Shown: positions 1-12,471, numbered from the stretch's first letter. The stretch is DNA of 64,000 nt from Conus ventricosus (GCA_018398815.1 CM031614.1:44232382-44296381), one strand, 5' to 3'. Notes: generated by a model from the letters alone, not told the origin. Numbers and translations are program-made.

Positions 1-70
1 TGTGTTGTTTTGTGTGTCTGCCTCTGTGTGTGTGTAGGGAGGGGAGGGGGGTCCTGACTCTGAGTATGCG

Positions 71-104
<34 letters not shown>

Positions 105-298
105 GTGTGTGTGTGTGTGTGTTGTGTGTATTGGCTCTGGTCTCTGTGTGTGTGCCTCTGTGTGTGTGTGATGTGGTGCGTGTGCGTGCGTGCGTGCTGT
201 GTGCGTGCGTGCGTGTGTGTGTGTGTGTGTGAGTGTGTGTGTGTGTGGTGTGTGTGCGTGTGTGCGTTGTATGTCCGTTGTTTGTCTATACCGCGTGT

Positions 299-331
<33 letters not shown>

Positions 332-576
332 TGTGTGTGTGTGTGTGTGTGTTGAGAGTGTTTGTGTGTCTGCCTCTGTGTGTGTGTAGGGAGGGGGGGG
401 GGGGGTCTCCTCGAGTATGCTGTGTGTGTGGTGTTTGTGTGTGTGTGTTGGGTGTGTGTGTGTGTTCTGCCACGTTGTGTAGAGGGGGGGGGGGTGTCTG
501 GCCTCTGTGTGTGTGGGTGTGGGGGTTGGTGTGTGTGTGTGTGTTCGTCGTGTGGTGTGTGTGTGTGTGTGTTTTG

Positions 577-608
<32 letters not shown>

Positions 609-662
609 AGGTGCGTTTGTATGTCCGGTGTTTTGTCTGCCCCGTTGGTGTTGTGTGTGAGT

Positions 663-700
<38 letters not shown>

Positions 701-884
701 TCTGCCTGTGTGTGTGTGTAGGGAGTAGGGGGTGTAGTTGCCTCTGGTATGCGTGTGTGTGTGTGTGTGTGTGCGCCTCTGTGTGTGTAGAGGAGGGGTT
801 TCTGCCCTGTGTGTGTGTGTTGTGTGTGTGTGTGTGTCTGGGTGTGTGTCTGTGTGTGTGAGTGTATTGAGTTGTGTGTGTGTG

Positions 885-916
<32 letters not shown>

Positions 917-974
917 ATGCGTTTGTGTGTGTGTGTGTGTGTGTGTGTGCCTCTGTCGTCTGTGTGTGTGGGCC

Positions 975-1012
<38 letters not shown>

Positions 1013-1336
1013 GTGGTGTGTGTGTGGTGTGAGTTGTCTGCCTGTGTGTGTGTGTAGGAGGGGGGGGGTGTCTGCGTCTGTGTATGCGTGTGTGTGTGTG
1101 TGGTGTGTGTGTGTGCCTCGTGTGTGTAGAGGAGGTTTCTGCGTCTGTTGTGTGTGGTGTGTGTGTGTGAGTGTGTGTGTGTGTGTGGAGTGTGTGTGTA
1201 TGTCCGTTGTGTTGTCTGCAGTGTGTGTGTGTGTGTTGTGTGTGTGTTTGTGTGTTGTGTGTGTGTGTGGGGGGGGGGGTTGTGTGGTGCGTGTGTGCGT
1301 TTGTAAGTCTGTGTGTTTGTCTGCCCGTGTGTGTGT

Positions 1337-1378
<42 letters not shown>

Positions 1379-1519
1379 GTGTGTTTGTGCGTGGTGTGTG
1401 TGCGTGTGTGTGTGTGATGTGTGTGTGTGTTGTGTGTGTGTGTGTTTGTGTGTGTGTTATGTGTGTGTGTGTTGTGTGTGAGTGTGTGTGGTGTGTGTGT
1501 GTGTGTGTGTGTGTCTGTG

Positions 1520-1566
<47 letters not shown>

Positions 1567-1578
1567 TGTGGTGTTTGT
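1..1578. repeat. GT-rich satellite with ~340-bp higher-order period
   Basis: Almost pure (GT)n interrupted by recurring non-GT landmarks. A landmark reading GTCTGCCTCTGTG, then GTAGGGAG and a G run, recurs near 16, 364, 695 and 1,037. A second landmark (TATGTCCG followed by TTTGTCTG-like sequence) recurs near 270, 620 and 1,199. Landmark spacing of roughly 335-350 bp indicates tandem higher-order copies rather than a simple microsatellite. Long open frames here are all Cys/Val runs produced by the repeat and are not genes. The purine/pyrimidine alternation can form Z-DNA. Confidence 0.9.
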
Positions 1579-1810
1579 CAACAGCATATGACATGGCTGG
1601 CAATGTGTACAGCGTACAGGTGTAAGTGACCCTGTGTAGATGTGATGGAAACTGTTGTTGTTTTTTTTAAATTTTGGCAAACTCGAGGACAGAAAAAAAA
1701 CACCTTGTTTAGGATAAGTTGATGTTTGGCCATCCGATGTACATGTAGTTGTACCACGTAGAAATAATGGGGTCAAACTAAAAGGTACACAATTTTCTTT
1801 AATGGATATG

Positions 1811-2069
1811 ATTGATTAAATACTGCATAACGAGTCAACCAAATTATAATTCCGACGGTTTCTGCATAATCCGCAGAATTTTATGTTTTGAAAATGTATG
1901 GTTGTCATCATTTGCTGTTCTGACGCAGAGCAGCCACCGTACCTTTCACAGCCGACCAAGTCAACCGCTTTGTTTCAGCGAGCGCCAAACAAGTGCGGTC
2001 ATAGCAGACGAACTTTTCCTGCAAGCGCGCGTTTTTATTGTTTGGAGCCGTTCGCATCAAAAATGCTTG
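1811..2069 (+). other. Possible 5' exon ending in a consensus splice donor
   Basis: Non-repetitive, locally CpG-containing sequence after the GT satellite. It ends in ATGCTTG followed by a textbook donor GTAAGT at 2,070-2,075. A matching acceptor (pyrimidine-rich tract then TTACAG) lies at 2,731-2,740, directly before the decayed ORF that starts near 2,741. The intervening 671 bp would be an intron. I cannot assign a protein to this exon, and the joined frame soon meets a stop. The donor/acceptor pair could be chance. Confidence 0.25.
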
Positions 2070-2740
2070 GTAAGTACTGTTTTATATCATTCCCATTTCT
2101 CTCGTTTGCTTTATAAATTTGTTAAACACTCATCCAGACGACACTAATAGTGCCGTGTCGTTTGACTTATTGCGATTGATAAGCCAAAAGAAGTAAAAGT
2201 CTTTGGCTATAAGTAAGGTGAAATCAGAGTATCAAAATATCCGTAAGTTTTCGCGGCATCCTCTTTATGTTGTTTTGTAATAATTATCTTGCACATCACC
2301 AGTATATTTGTTCTAGGGTGATATGATTATTTCGAATGAAATTACAAAATGCATCAATAGTTCAACTCAAAATATTTTAATAACATTATTAATAAATATT
2401 ATTACATAATTATATTAATTATTATAATTAAAATATACATGGAGAATTGAGCTGATGAGTAATGGAGACAGCGTGTGCACGTGGGTGGAATGGTTTTTTT
2501 TGGTGTGTGTGAGTGTGTGGATGTGTGTGTGTGTTTGGTGTGTGTGTGGGATGTGTTGGTGTGAGTTGTGTGTGTACTGCAATGTGTGCGCGCGTTGTGT
2601 GCATGAATCAAAATGAAAAAGTGACTCCGATTTTTTGCATGGACAGAGAAGAATGTAGTGTACAAAACACCCAGTAAAAGACATAACAATATAGAAATTT
2701 CCTTACCTAGATAACTGATACAATTTGTTAAATCTTACAG
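2070..2740 (+). other. Intron-like or intergenic stretch with AT-rich block and GT tract
   Basis: No coding signal. An AT-only block of alternating A/T lies at about 2,365-2,440, followed by an imperfect GT tract at 2,497-2,600. Splice-like ends at 2,070 (GTAAGT) and 2,740 (TTACAG) make an intron possible. Confidence 0.3.
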
Positions 2741-5650
2741 GAATGGGCCATCAGCAGAATCTGGAGTGTGCGTGCTGAGTGGAAGGTGCCTGGATGCTTG
2801 GTGGGAAGATTGTTGTGCCAACAGCCTAAAGGAAGAGACTCGCATAAACCGAGCAAGTGAAGAATCGTGGTGAGACTTATTCTATTGTCACTGAAGGACC
2901 AAGCGTACATGAAGAATTCCTGTCGCAGATTACTAATAATGCACGAACATTCAAGTTATCAAGAAAAAAACGAAGATGTACCTTCAACTGCAATAAATAT
3001 TTGCACAGTAACCCAACGTTCGCAAAAACCAACCCTTTGACTTTGGCAAATGTTGTCTTTTTTGTGGGACTCCGCAGAGCTCAATGCACGCAGTGGCCTG
3101 AAGGTGCATCCCGTGATAACACTTGACTTCCAAAGACTCAATTGCTAAAGTATGTTCACAGCGTGGAGATGGAATGGGCAGACACTGTGTAAAGCAGACT
3201 AGAGTTGTTTCGTGATCCAGCCAGCTGCTGATGCAGTTATCATCAGACATTTAGTGTTCATATTAGAAGTAGGAAAAGACTTCCTAAGTCTTTTCTTCAG
3301 ACAAAGATGAAAAACGAAATAACTCTTGGACGGCTAAAGATGATAACCAGTGCATAAATCCTTTGAAAAGGTCGCTGGGTTTTATCTTGAACAAATGATA
3401 AAGAACAAATTTATTGTTTTTTACCTCATCAACTAAATGAAAGAATATAATGACGGGATTACCAACATGTCCATCCCAAATATGAAGGAGAGCTTAGGAA
3501 ACATTTTGGTGAAGATCACATCATCACAGAACATGAATTGAAAAGGGCTAATGTTAGTTACATACAGGAAAACAGCATCATCTATCATGCACACATTTGT
3601 AATTCACGAAACAAATGTGTGATGAGGAGACACAGAAGAAATGCATCATAGAAAACAGCAGCAGAACTCATCAAAAGTGACATTAAAGCCTTGCCCCCCC
3701 CAATCGACTCGTGCAATGAATCTCTCAACAAAGAAGAAATTGCTACACATTCAGCAAACTTAAACTTTGTTCGATTCTTGCACAGCTTTTGCTCAAACTA
3801 TTTTCAGTTGAAAGACACAGACTTAGAAAGTAGCATCCAACATGCCAAGTATTATGCAAGCAGCTCGCCCACGTGTTCTATATGCCCTTTGCAGATTGGA
3901 TAGCAGATTCCAAATGCACCAATGTTTTTAATTCCAAGTCCTTAGTGGACACTTTGTACTCTTTTGGTTTTTTAGTGTGTCATACAGTGAGGTCATGACT
4001 CTAAGAGCTGAATGCTGCTGTGGCTGACCCACAATGTATGCATCCACACCTAGGGTCATTTTATCGCAGTAACATGCAGCAAGTGTAGACACAACACGGC
4101 ATACACTTGATGGATTCAACACCTCCATGGCATTGGAATAATTGCCTCGGTTACTCCCAGAATGAATAGCACAGTGCAGGTGAGAAGGAAAGCTGATGTC
4201 AGGACATAAGAGATCGTGCAACAAGGCAAAGAAATACATCAAATTAATACAAGGAGGAATGCCTGTTTGAAGACACCAGCAAGTTTATGAAGGGTCTGAC
4301 AATGTGCATTTGTTAAAGATCCTGACAGTCAGAAGTTGACTTGTTTTGTGAAAGCTGCTTTCTTGCTACATCCAAACATACCAGTCTTGGTCTGGATCAT
4401 GCAGAGCTGTTCACACCATGAAAGTTTTCCAGGACAGTCATCATCAGTCATATTCATGCCGAGATAGACATGAACATATTATACCTACACTGTGTTTCAT
4501 GTGCCAGAAGCAAGCGCAATAATTCAAACACCAGTTGCTGAACATTTGATCAGCCACTATGGTGGAAGGCTCCTGAGTCTCATCTACTGGTGAACCAGCA
4601 CACAGTGACCTTAAGCTCATTGTCCTTCGGCTTGGGCCATTTCATCTTGAAATGAAGTTTTGCTTGCATTATTGTGCCTTTGATGGTAGAAAACAGGTCC
4701 TTCAGAAGGTGCTGTCAACTGTGTACGCTCACATTCTGTAGTGCAAATGCTTCAAAGGAAAGGGTGTACAACGTGCAGTTCGTGGACACTTTCTTCTTGA
4801 GTGCAGCATAAATGCACTGTTGAAGTCCGACACATTTGGTGATCCTTTTGCCACATCCCAAATTCCAGACTAAATAGATCAAAATTGAAGTCCAGGAATC
4901 AGTCCACTTTGCCTGCACGTGTCTACAGATGTTCTCCTGCATCTCGATGGTCAGTGGAGCAGAGTCACAAGGAACTGATGTGAAAAGAGGAAACCTTGCA
5001 TGCCCAACAGCATCTGAAACTTCAGAAAACCTTCAAGCTTAGGCAGACCTCATACCTCTCCCAAAATGAGGCACAAAAGAGTGATCTTGGAACTGAATGT
5101 GAAACAGAACTACAACTAGTTCGCACCATCTTGACGAACCAGAAGATGTGGGTACAGTAATATCAAAATGCATTGAATTGAACTCCATGAAAAGGAAGAT
5201 CTTCAAATGTTGTCTGCCCACCACCGTCCGACTTTTTGAAGGGTGCAGTGACACCAGATTCAGTCAAGAACAACGATTGTCTCCACTGGATTGACCCCCC
5301 AGTAAACATAACAGCAAGAAATTGACACTCAATGGCATAACGAGTGAACTCTGGCTCCATACATGGCTATGGTTGAATACTGAAACGTTATTTCTGAAGG
5401 CTGAAAGAACTGGAAATTGTGCTCCTTCCATCTGTCCTGTCGTACGATAAATGCTCCCATAGCTTGCTGCTGCTGGACACAACTCTTATACCAAGTCTGC
5501 CTAATTGTACCATCAGATGGATGAACAAGCTGAGGCAAACTGTACTGTAGAACCGACACAATGAGGGTTGGAGACTTGAACACGGAAGTTGTAGCCAGTC
5601 ACAACGGATCTACCAGCAGCACGCAGCAGACTTGCTACAAGTAAACAGGA
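2741..5650 (+). pseudogene. Decayed copy of an uncharacterised multi-copy marine-invertebrate ORF family
   Basis: The plus strand carries fragments of one long protein spread over three frames. In order: a Cys-type motif (CGTPQSSMHA, ~3,065-3,094); an open Lys/His-rich stretch (HPKYEGELRKHFGED, 3,475-3,650); RHTLDGFNTSM (~4,090-4,130); IVLRLGPFHLEM (4,619-4,654); QRAVRGHFLLE (~4,767-4,800); LKAERTGNCAP (~5,391-5,425); AAAGHNSYTKSA (~5,464-5,500). From memory these match, in the same order, a large uncharacterised protein repeated many times in bivalve, gastropod, amphioxus and cnidarian genomes; its function is unknown and transposon association is likely. Many stops and frame changes show it is dead, or badly assembled. 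Minus-strand open frames at 3,928-5,889 are shadows. The family name is unknown to me; the coding relic itself is fairly sure. Confidence 0.6.
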
Positions 5651-7010
5651 GCTGCAGAAAACGGACTTAAGTGCACACCTAGCTGCGGAGAATGTTCCGG
5701 CATTAGCTTTCCAACTCGCCAGTATGTGCCATAGACTATGGACCTAAAGTAAGTTCCTTTGTTTCTTGATTCGTCAAGCTTTCTAGTTAATACCCTGGCT
5801 GTCTCTGTGTGGCTGGGTGGTGCATGCAAAATCCATCCTCGTCTTTTCTGCACCCTCCAAAAATTAACGATGTTCCAATAAAAAAACAAAGCTCAAACCA
5901 ACTTTATGTACCGTGAACTAAGCTGCCCCCCCCCCCCCCACCCTTTGACCCTTCATACTGGATCCGCCCCTCTGACAATGTTAAATGTATTATTTTTAAT
6001 CATAAACATTACAACTGTTTTTTTTTTTTCGTTATCTGGAACCTTCTTCCTGAATCTTTCGAATGAGATGCAACATAACAAGGTGTTTCAGCAAAATATG
6101 TCTGGTCACGCAAGGTTAATATGTATGACGTAATCAAACAACATAAAGTCAAATATCAGAGGTGCACACAATAATAATTTATAGAATATTGCAGACATGA
6201 TCTTAGTAAACCTGATGCAAAAGAGAAAACTTTTTTTGTAACAATTAGTTTTGGTCATCTTAATTTTGTCACAGAAGACTACACTAATTTGTGAGTTACT
6301 TTTTGTCCCATATCTGCTGAAATGTATATAAATCGTTAACTTACTAGACTCAAGGGGTCACCCACGACCCCCTCACCCACCAAAAGGTTTATATCTCTGA
6401 ACTAGTTGAGCCAAATTTCATGACATTTCATGACATTGTCAAATACGTAATTTGGCTTTAGCATATTATAAACTTTTCCATTTGTGTATAGCATACAATG
6501 ACGTAATAGGACGCATCATTATAACTATCTTGACACGATGGCGGGTGTCCGCGACGACCCCAACAATTTTAAAGAGTTTTAATGCCGTCTTATGCAATAA
6601 AGCGATGCGGGGGTCGGCAGAAGACCCCAACAATGTAACTATTAGCATGCCGCTTATGCCTAAAGAGATGGCGGGTGGTCGCGGAAAACCCCAACTCGCC
6701 ACAGAAGAAAAAAGTGTGTGCCGTTCCTTATCCGCGTCTCCTTAGGCCTAGTGGGTTAACCACTGTTTGAGGAATCAACCGCCGGCACGCACGCTTGCAG
6801 CCCCACGGCAGGAACTGAAGAAACTCAGACAACAGGTTTTACTTCATGTCCGGCATTCAGCATAAAAGGTTTGTACTCAAAAGAAATCAATGAAAATGAA
6901 TTTCAAGTATTGTTAATTCTGAACAGTCATTTGCAATATTAAATCCATACTAGGCTAGTACACTTAGTGGTAAATGTGTAATAACCTCTACTCCGAATGG
7001 CATTGCTTTG
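5651..7010. other. Non-coding stretch
   Basis: Contains a poly-C run (5,926-5,940), a poly-T run (~6,019-6,030), AT-rich sequence and the short 65-bp tandem repeat listed separately. No gene recognised. Open frames near 6,452-6,745 arise from the tandem repeat. Confidence 0.6.
6537..6697. repeat. Diverged ~65-bp tandem repeat, about 2.5 copies
   Basis: Blocks of the form GATG-GCGGG-GTC-GCG-GA-GACCCCAACAA start at about 6,537, 6,604 and 6,667, spaced 67 and 63 bp apart. Each is followed by an AT-rich linker containing CTTATG. A related palindromic block (GGGGTC ... GACCCC) lies at ~6,354-6,371. Confidence 0.6.
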
Positions 7011-7036
7011 AGGCGGAAGGGGGGGGGTAGGTGCCG

Positions 7037-7037
7037 A

Positions 7038-7097
<60 letters not shown>

Positions 7098-7098
7098 T
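7037..7098. repeat. (GA)n microsatellite
   Basis: Near-perfect GA dinucleotide run with a few interruptions. Preceded by a G-rich patch at 7,017-7,030. Confidence 0.9.
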
Positions 7099-7296
7099 CG
7101 AGAGAGAAGATAGAACACACACACAAACAGCAACTCATAACCGCATGGCATATGCAATTCACACATTTGCGCACAACACAAAAGACACTGAAACACATTC
7201 ACACACACAGCGCGTGCGCCGCATAAAAAAATTGCATGCATGCAGCATGATTTGCATACATGCATGTTATACACACATGCATTTGTATGCATAAAC

Positions 7297-8071
7297 AAAT
7301 GCAGACACATGAGTGTGGGCGCGCCGCACACACACACCGGTAACACTCATGCACACACACACACACCACACAGTGACGACACACTACGCACACACACACA
7401 CACACTACATCACACACACACACACACACAGAGCAGCCCCCCCCCCCCCCCTCCACACACACAGAGGCACACAACACACACACACGACGCATAGTACACA
7501 GAGCAGAACCCCCCCCCCCCCCCTCCCTACACACACACACAGAGGCAGCACACACACAACACACACACACACACAACACACACACACACACACTCACGCA
7601 CGCACGCACCACGCACGCACGCACGCACGCACGCCGCACCACACGCACGCACCACGCACGGCACACCACACAGAGCCCACACACGACACACACACAGACC
7701 CACACACACAGAGACAGAGCACACACACACACACACACGCATACACACACACACACACACACCAACACCCACACACAACACACACACACACACACGCACG
7801 ATCTCACACACACACATACACACACACAACACACACGGGCAGACACACACACTGACATACACCCAGCACGCACAACGCACACACACACACACTACACACA
7901 CACACTCACACACACAAACACACACGCACGCACGCACGCACGCACGCACTCACACACGCACGCACGCATGCACACACACAGAGTCCCACACACACACACA
8001 CAGAGGCCCACACACACAGAGACAGAGGCGCACACACACACACACACGCATACACACACACACACACACAC

Positions 8072-8113
<42 letters not shown>

Positions 8114-8141
8114 GTGCCAAGACAAACACACTTACATACAA

Positions 8142-8177
<36 letters not shown>

Positions 8178-8307
8178 ACACACACACACACACACCACAC
8201 ACACACGACTGCAGACAAACACACGACAGTACACTCGCACACACACACGGGCTAGAGAAAACAACGACATACACAACGCAACACACACACAACACACACA
8301 CACACAC

Positions 8308-8343
<36 letters not shown>

Positions 8344-8460
8344 GACACACACACACTACACACACGACACACACACACACACCACACACACACGCATACA
8401 CAAGGCAAGACCCCCCCCCCCACCTCACACACACAGAGGCAGACACACACACACACACAA
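7297..8460. repeat. CA-rich satellite, inverted copy of the 1-1,578 satellite
   Basis: (CA)n with interspersed CGCACG blocks and poly-C patches. The landmarks are the reverse complement of the left-end satellite: CCCTACACACACACACAGAG then GCAG at 7,527-7,551, with variants at ~7,440-7,470 and ~8,409-8,443. This is the same satellite family in opposite orientation. Arg/His/Thr and Cys/Val open frames on both strands are repeat artefacts. Confidence 0.9.
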
Positions 8461-9755
8461 GTAATAAGTAAGTAGTTCTGAAGAGCGCGATTTCGGAAAC
8501 CCCGGTCCAGTGAAAAAAGAATTTGAGACCAACGTGAATCAGCAATCAACATGGCGTGCAGAACGATGTCGTAAGACGGAGTAAAGTCCGTGAAAAATGG
8601 ACAAATCTAAAGAAGAGTGTCTAGAGCTAAGCTGGGGTTGCATTTTCGACTTCAGCGCATCGAGGTTTATGTAAAAACACCCTGTATGTTACAATTTGAG
8701 GGCCCGTGAGTTTAGTATACGAAACGTGATCCAATTACCTGATTAAAATTATATTGCCAAGTAATAATTCCAATATTTGAATGCTCATTGACTTACGTAA
8801 TGTGGAGTATAAAGTAGGCCTACAACTCTATAGTGTTAAAGAGTTTGTAAATAAGCCTGTAAGAACGAAATTATGATTATGGATTGTAATTTAAAGTATA
8901 TGTCCGGGGTTTTCATAGCGCTTATTAACGGTGATATAATCCAGGGTTGGGACGTTCAAAGTATGGTTCCAGAATTTAAATAGCAATCATAATTAAAGCT
9001 GAATTTGGTACTACGACTGTGGGGCAGAGACCTAAGACAGAGATCTCTTTCTTGCAGTCAGCTTGAAGTAAGCTTACTTCCTTCTTTCTTGTACAGGCCA
9101 TGCACGGGAAACTAATTAACCAGTCACTGGCGCTGGACTACTAGCACTGTCTCTAAGTCTGTACACTAATTGCCCGTTTTCTAAGGGTCCCCCTCTGTTT
9201 TGATATTTATACTATAGCTTTGTGTCAATGAATTTTTACAATAGGTTTGGGAGGAAGGCGTTTGGTTACATTAATTAGTTTGAATTGTCATTTTTGCTGT
9301 AATATTATTGGCATCATGTAGATTGATCAAGGATGATAATTTGTTGTAACGCAGATTTTCTTACTTTTTAGTCAAAAGTTTGGATTACGTTGATAGGTTG
9401 TTCACTATACTTTTTAATATGGTTGAGAAACCTACTAATTCCACTAAGAGAAAGGCCCTTATACATGTATACATATGCATGTGTGTACTGGTTGAAATCC
9501 TCCCTTTGTTTACATGACTCAGACACTAAGTGGGGAAGTGCCTGGTTACAGGTGGAGTAGACGTGGCATTGGGTTGCATCACTGCTGTATGAAGATGACG
9601 ACGAGTGAAGATGCGCTCTGGGCTAGAGTCACTGCCCCAGGTATGTGCACACTCTATTTTTGGTTGTTGCTTAGTTGTTGTTTTATTATGATTTGACGAT
9701 TGTATTTTTTGTAACTGTTGTTGTACGGAGCCCGCAAATTTTTTGTTGTTGTCAT
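8461..9755. other. Unique non-coding stretch
   Basis: Mixed, slightly AT-rich sequence without a recognisable gene, RNA or repeat. Short alternating ATACATGTATACATATGCAT near 9,461-9,482. The open frame at 9,514-9,696 is short and unsupported. Confidence 0.5.
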
Positions 9756-10100
<345 letters not shown>

Positions 10101-10847
10101 GCGTTTCTGAAAATTTACTGTCGGTTAAAATCGCATTGACAGCATTGATATATAGGTGTTTGATCTGCTGTTGCTTTTCTTTGTGCTTAGTACAAGATTG
10201 TAGGTAGGAATCTTCATTTCTGTTTCAGTTGAGTCTGATGTTTCTTGTGTTCCGTCTCAGAGTCGGATGAATCAGACACATCTGACATGCCTTCGTTTGC
10301 ATTTAGTTCATGAGCTATTTCTTGATATCTAATCACCAGTAGTGTACTGGCATTAAAATTGTATATACAAAGTTTTTTCATTTGAAATATGTGTCGATAA
10401 TGCATAGGCCTATAGCTAAACACTACTCCAGACCATATTTCCTTTAAAACGATATAAGTTTCAAATTAGGCGATTACTGATTGATTTATTCGTAAACGAA
10501 ACATGTTAGTAATCATGCACTTCTCAACAAAGTGAGTTTTATTACTGAGATCAAATTTGGTGACAATGCTTCTTCCCTAACACTACATGGCAACAACCTT
10601 TCATGGAATATTCTTCCAACCCATTCAGACTCCCCCTGTCTGGAAGTTACTGTTTGAAAGCGGCCAACCCTTCCCACAAAGACCTTTTTCACCTATTCTA
10701 GATGCCCATCCCTTTTTTTTTTTAGCCATATTCACCTTATCTGGGACATAAAATCCCTTCACGTAATCGGGAAGAAGGAGCGAGACAGGGACCAGCCTGA
10801 CTGGAGACGGCAAGATTGGAGTTTAGGGCTGCGCCCTGTTGGTGATC
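10101..10847. other. Unique non-coding stretch
   Basis: No coding or repeat signal that I can support. Short open frames at 10,214-10,423 and 10,625-10,813 (both minus) show no recognisable motif. Confidence 0.45.
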
Positions 10848-11090
10848 GGAAAGAAAGTCAACGGGAAAGGAGCGCTGGACGGTGCTATCTTTAGGGTTAG
10901 GGATAGGGTTAGGGTTAGGGATAGGGTTAGGGATAGTGTTAGGGTTAGGGATAGCATTAGGGTTAGGCCGTTGACTTCTTTCCGTTGACTTTTTTCCTAC
11001 ATCGAGGGGGGAAGGGGAGCAGTCTACCGTGTGTCATTTTTCAGGGGCTTGCTATCTAATCAGTGTAGTAGATAGCACCGTCCAGCGCTC
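10848..11090. repeat. Inverted-repeat structure enclosing telomere-like repeats
   Basis: A 21-bp arm at 10,870-10,890 is the exact reverse complement of 11,070-11,090. A second arm at 10,848-10,864 (GGAAAGAAAGTCAACGG) is matched in inverse by two adjacent copies at 10,968-10,983 and 10,982-10,997, each one or two bases off. The enclosed sequence holds the TTAGGG block. The arrangement suggests a foldback or miniature transposable element built around telomeric repeats. No target duplication was identified. Confidence 0.7.
10891..10966 (+). repeat. Interstitial telomere-like (TTAGGG/ATAGGG)n
   Basis: About 12 hexamers of TTAGGG, regularly interrupted by GATAGGGTTAGGG-type variants. TTAGGG is the telomere repeat of molluscs and many other animals. 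The tract is short, impure and flanked by ordinary sequence, so it is internal, not a chromosome end. Confidence 0.85.
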
Positions 11091-11181
11091 TACCACTTCC
11101 AATGTTTTCATGCTTGGGAAGAGGAATCAGACCTGTTTTTCGTGCTGTTTTGTTTTCACTGGTCGGCCTGTAATCATTCGT

Positions 11182-11645
11182 TCTCTCTTTTCTCTCTCTC
11201 TCTTCTCTCTCTTCTCTCTCTCTCTCTCTCTTTTCTTCTTCTTCTTCTTCTTCTTCTTCTTCTCCCCCTCAATCTTTTTTCTTCTTCTTTTTCTTCTTCT
11301 TCTTCTTCTTCTTCTTCTCCCCTCAATCTTTTTCTTCTTGTTCTTCTCCTTGTTCTTGTTCTTGTTGTTGTTGTTGTCCTTCTTTTCCTCCTTCCTCTTC
11401 TCCTCCTCCCCTCTAATTCTTATTGTTGTTGTTGTTGTTCTTCTTCTTTTTTCGTCGTCTTTCTTCTTCTTCTTCTTCTTTCTTCTTTCTTTCTTTCTTT
11501 CTTCTTCTTCTCTTCTTCTTCTTCTTCTTTCTTCTTCTTCTTCTTCTTCTTCTTCTCTTCTTTTTTCGTCCTTCTTCTTCTTCTTCTTCTTCTTCTTCTC
11601 CTTCTCCTTCTTCTTCTTCTTCTTCTTCTTCTTCTCTTCCCTTCC
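11182..11645. repeat. (CT)n/(CTT)n polypyrimidine tract
   Basis: About 460 bp of nearly pure pyrimidine on the plus strand: CT runs first, then CTT runs with TTG and TCC variants. Can form triplex (H-DNA). Poly-Leu/Ser/Phe and poly-Lys/Arg/Glu open frames on both strands are artefacts. Confidence 0.9.
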
Positions 11646-11887
11646 TCGCCTTTTCTGTGTTTCAACACCTTGCTAATATCAGTTCTTACTGGTCTTAGAA
11701 TCACCAGGCCATTCATCAGCTTCAGTTTACTGGGGCGAAATGATTAGCGGCGGAATTGTAGATGCAACATTTAGGCCACACACCTGTTTTGGAACCCCAC
11801 CAGTTCCTACTCACTTCTGAATGTCCTGGGGCTGAGGTGGACAGAATTTTCCATTTTCCCCCCTCCACCACCCCCGTCTTTACCTTC

Positions 11888-12020
11888 TTTTTTTTTTTTT
11901 GGCTTTTGTTTTTTTGAATTTTTTACCCTTTTTTCTTCTCTCTCTTTTTTTTATTTGCAAAGACCGTCTTTTTTTTTTTTTTACATTTTTTTTAAAATGG
12001 GGCTTACATCCTCTCCCTCC

Positions 12021-12054
<34 letters not shown>

Positions 12055-12093
12055 CCCCCCCCACCCCCCCCCCCCCCCCCCCCCCCCCCCACC
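11888..12093. repeat. Poly-T then ~70-bp poly-C low-complexity tract
   Basis: T runs at 11,888-11,995, then an almost continuous C run at ~12,022-12,090 with few interruptions. Poly-Pro and poly-Gly open frames are artefacts. The exact C count is probably unreliable in the assembly. Confidence 0.85.
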
Positions 12094-12362
12094 ACTTTTT
12101 CACTTTCTTTCCTCTTCCAAGCCCCACACACAATGCATTGTCTGTGGGGTTGTTTTTTTTAATATAAATTACTGACGGACATTCGTTTGCTGCTGTAGTT
12201 TTTTCGAGATTGATACAAGGCTTCTGGGTATGGTTCGCTGTCACTTTCGCTCTGCTGTATTTACCACACGCACCGAAAGGAATAGTTGAACAAAAGAGCA
12301 TTGCCAGCAGTACTTATTAAATGGAGAGCAACAACAACAACAGCAACAGCCAACAAACAAAC

Positions 12363-12471
12363 CACACACACACACACACACAACACACACACACACACAC
12401 CACACACACACACACACACAATGTGAGTGAGCGCGCGTGTGTGTGCGCGAGCGCACACGTGAGAGAGAGAG

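Noticed and set aside
12..1776. Long Cys/Val and His/Thr open frames, including a 496-codon minus frame
   Set aside because: Pure products of the GT/CA repeat; no non-repeat coding content.
3928..5889. Minus-strand frames of 60-104 codons
   Set aside because: Shadows of the plus-strand relic, whose motifs are on the opposite strand.
7199..8552. Overlapping Cys/Val and His/Thr frames on both strands
   Set aside because: CA satellite translated in all frames.
10891..10966. Chromosome end (telomere)
   Set aside because: Only ~76 bp, impure and flanked by normal sequence on both sides.
11029..11747. Leu/Ser/Phe-rich 215- and 201-codon frames resembling membrane proteins
   Set aside because: CTT/CT repeat translation; hydrophobicity is an artefact.
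11880..12301. Poly-Pro and poly-Gly frames
   Set aside because: Poly-C tract.
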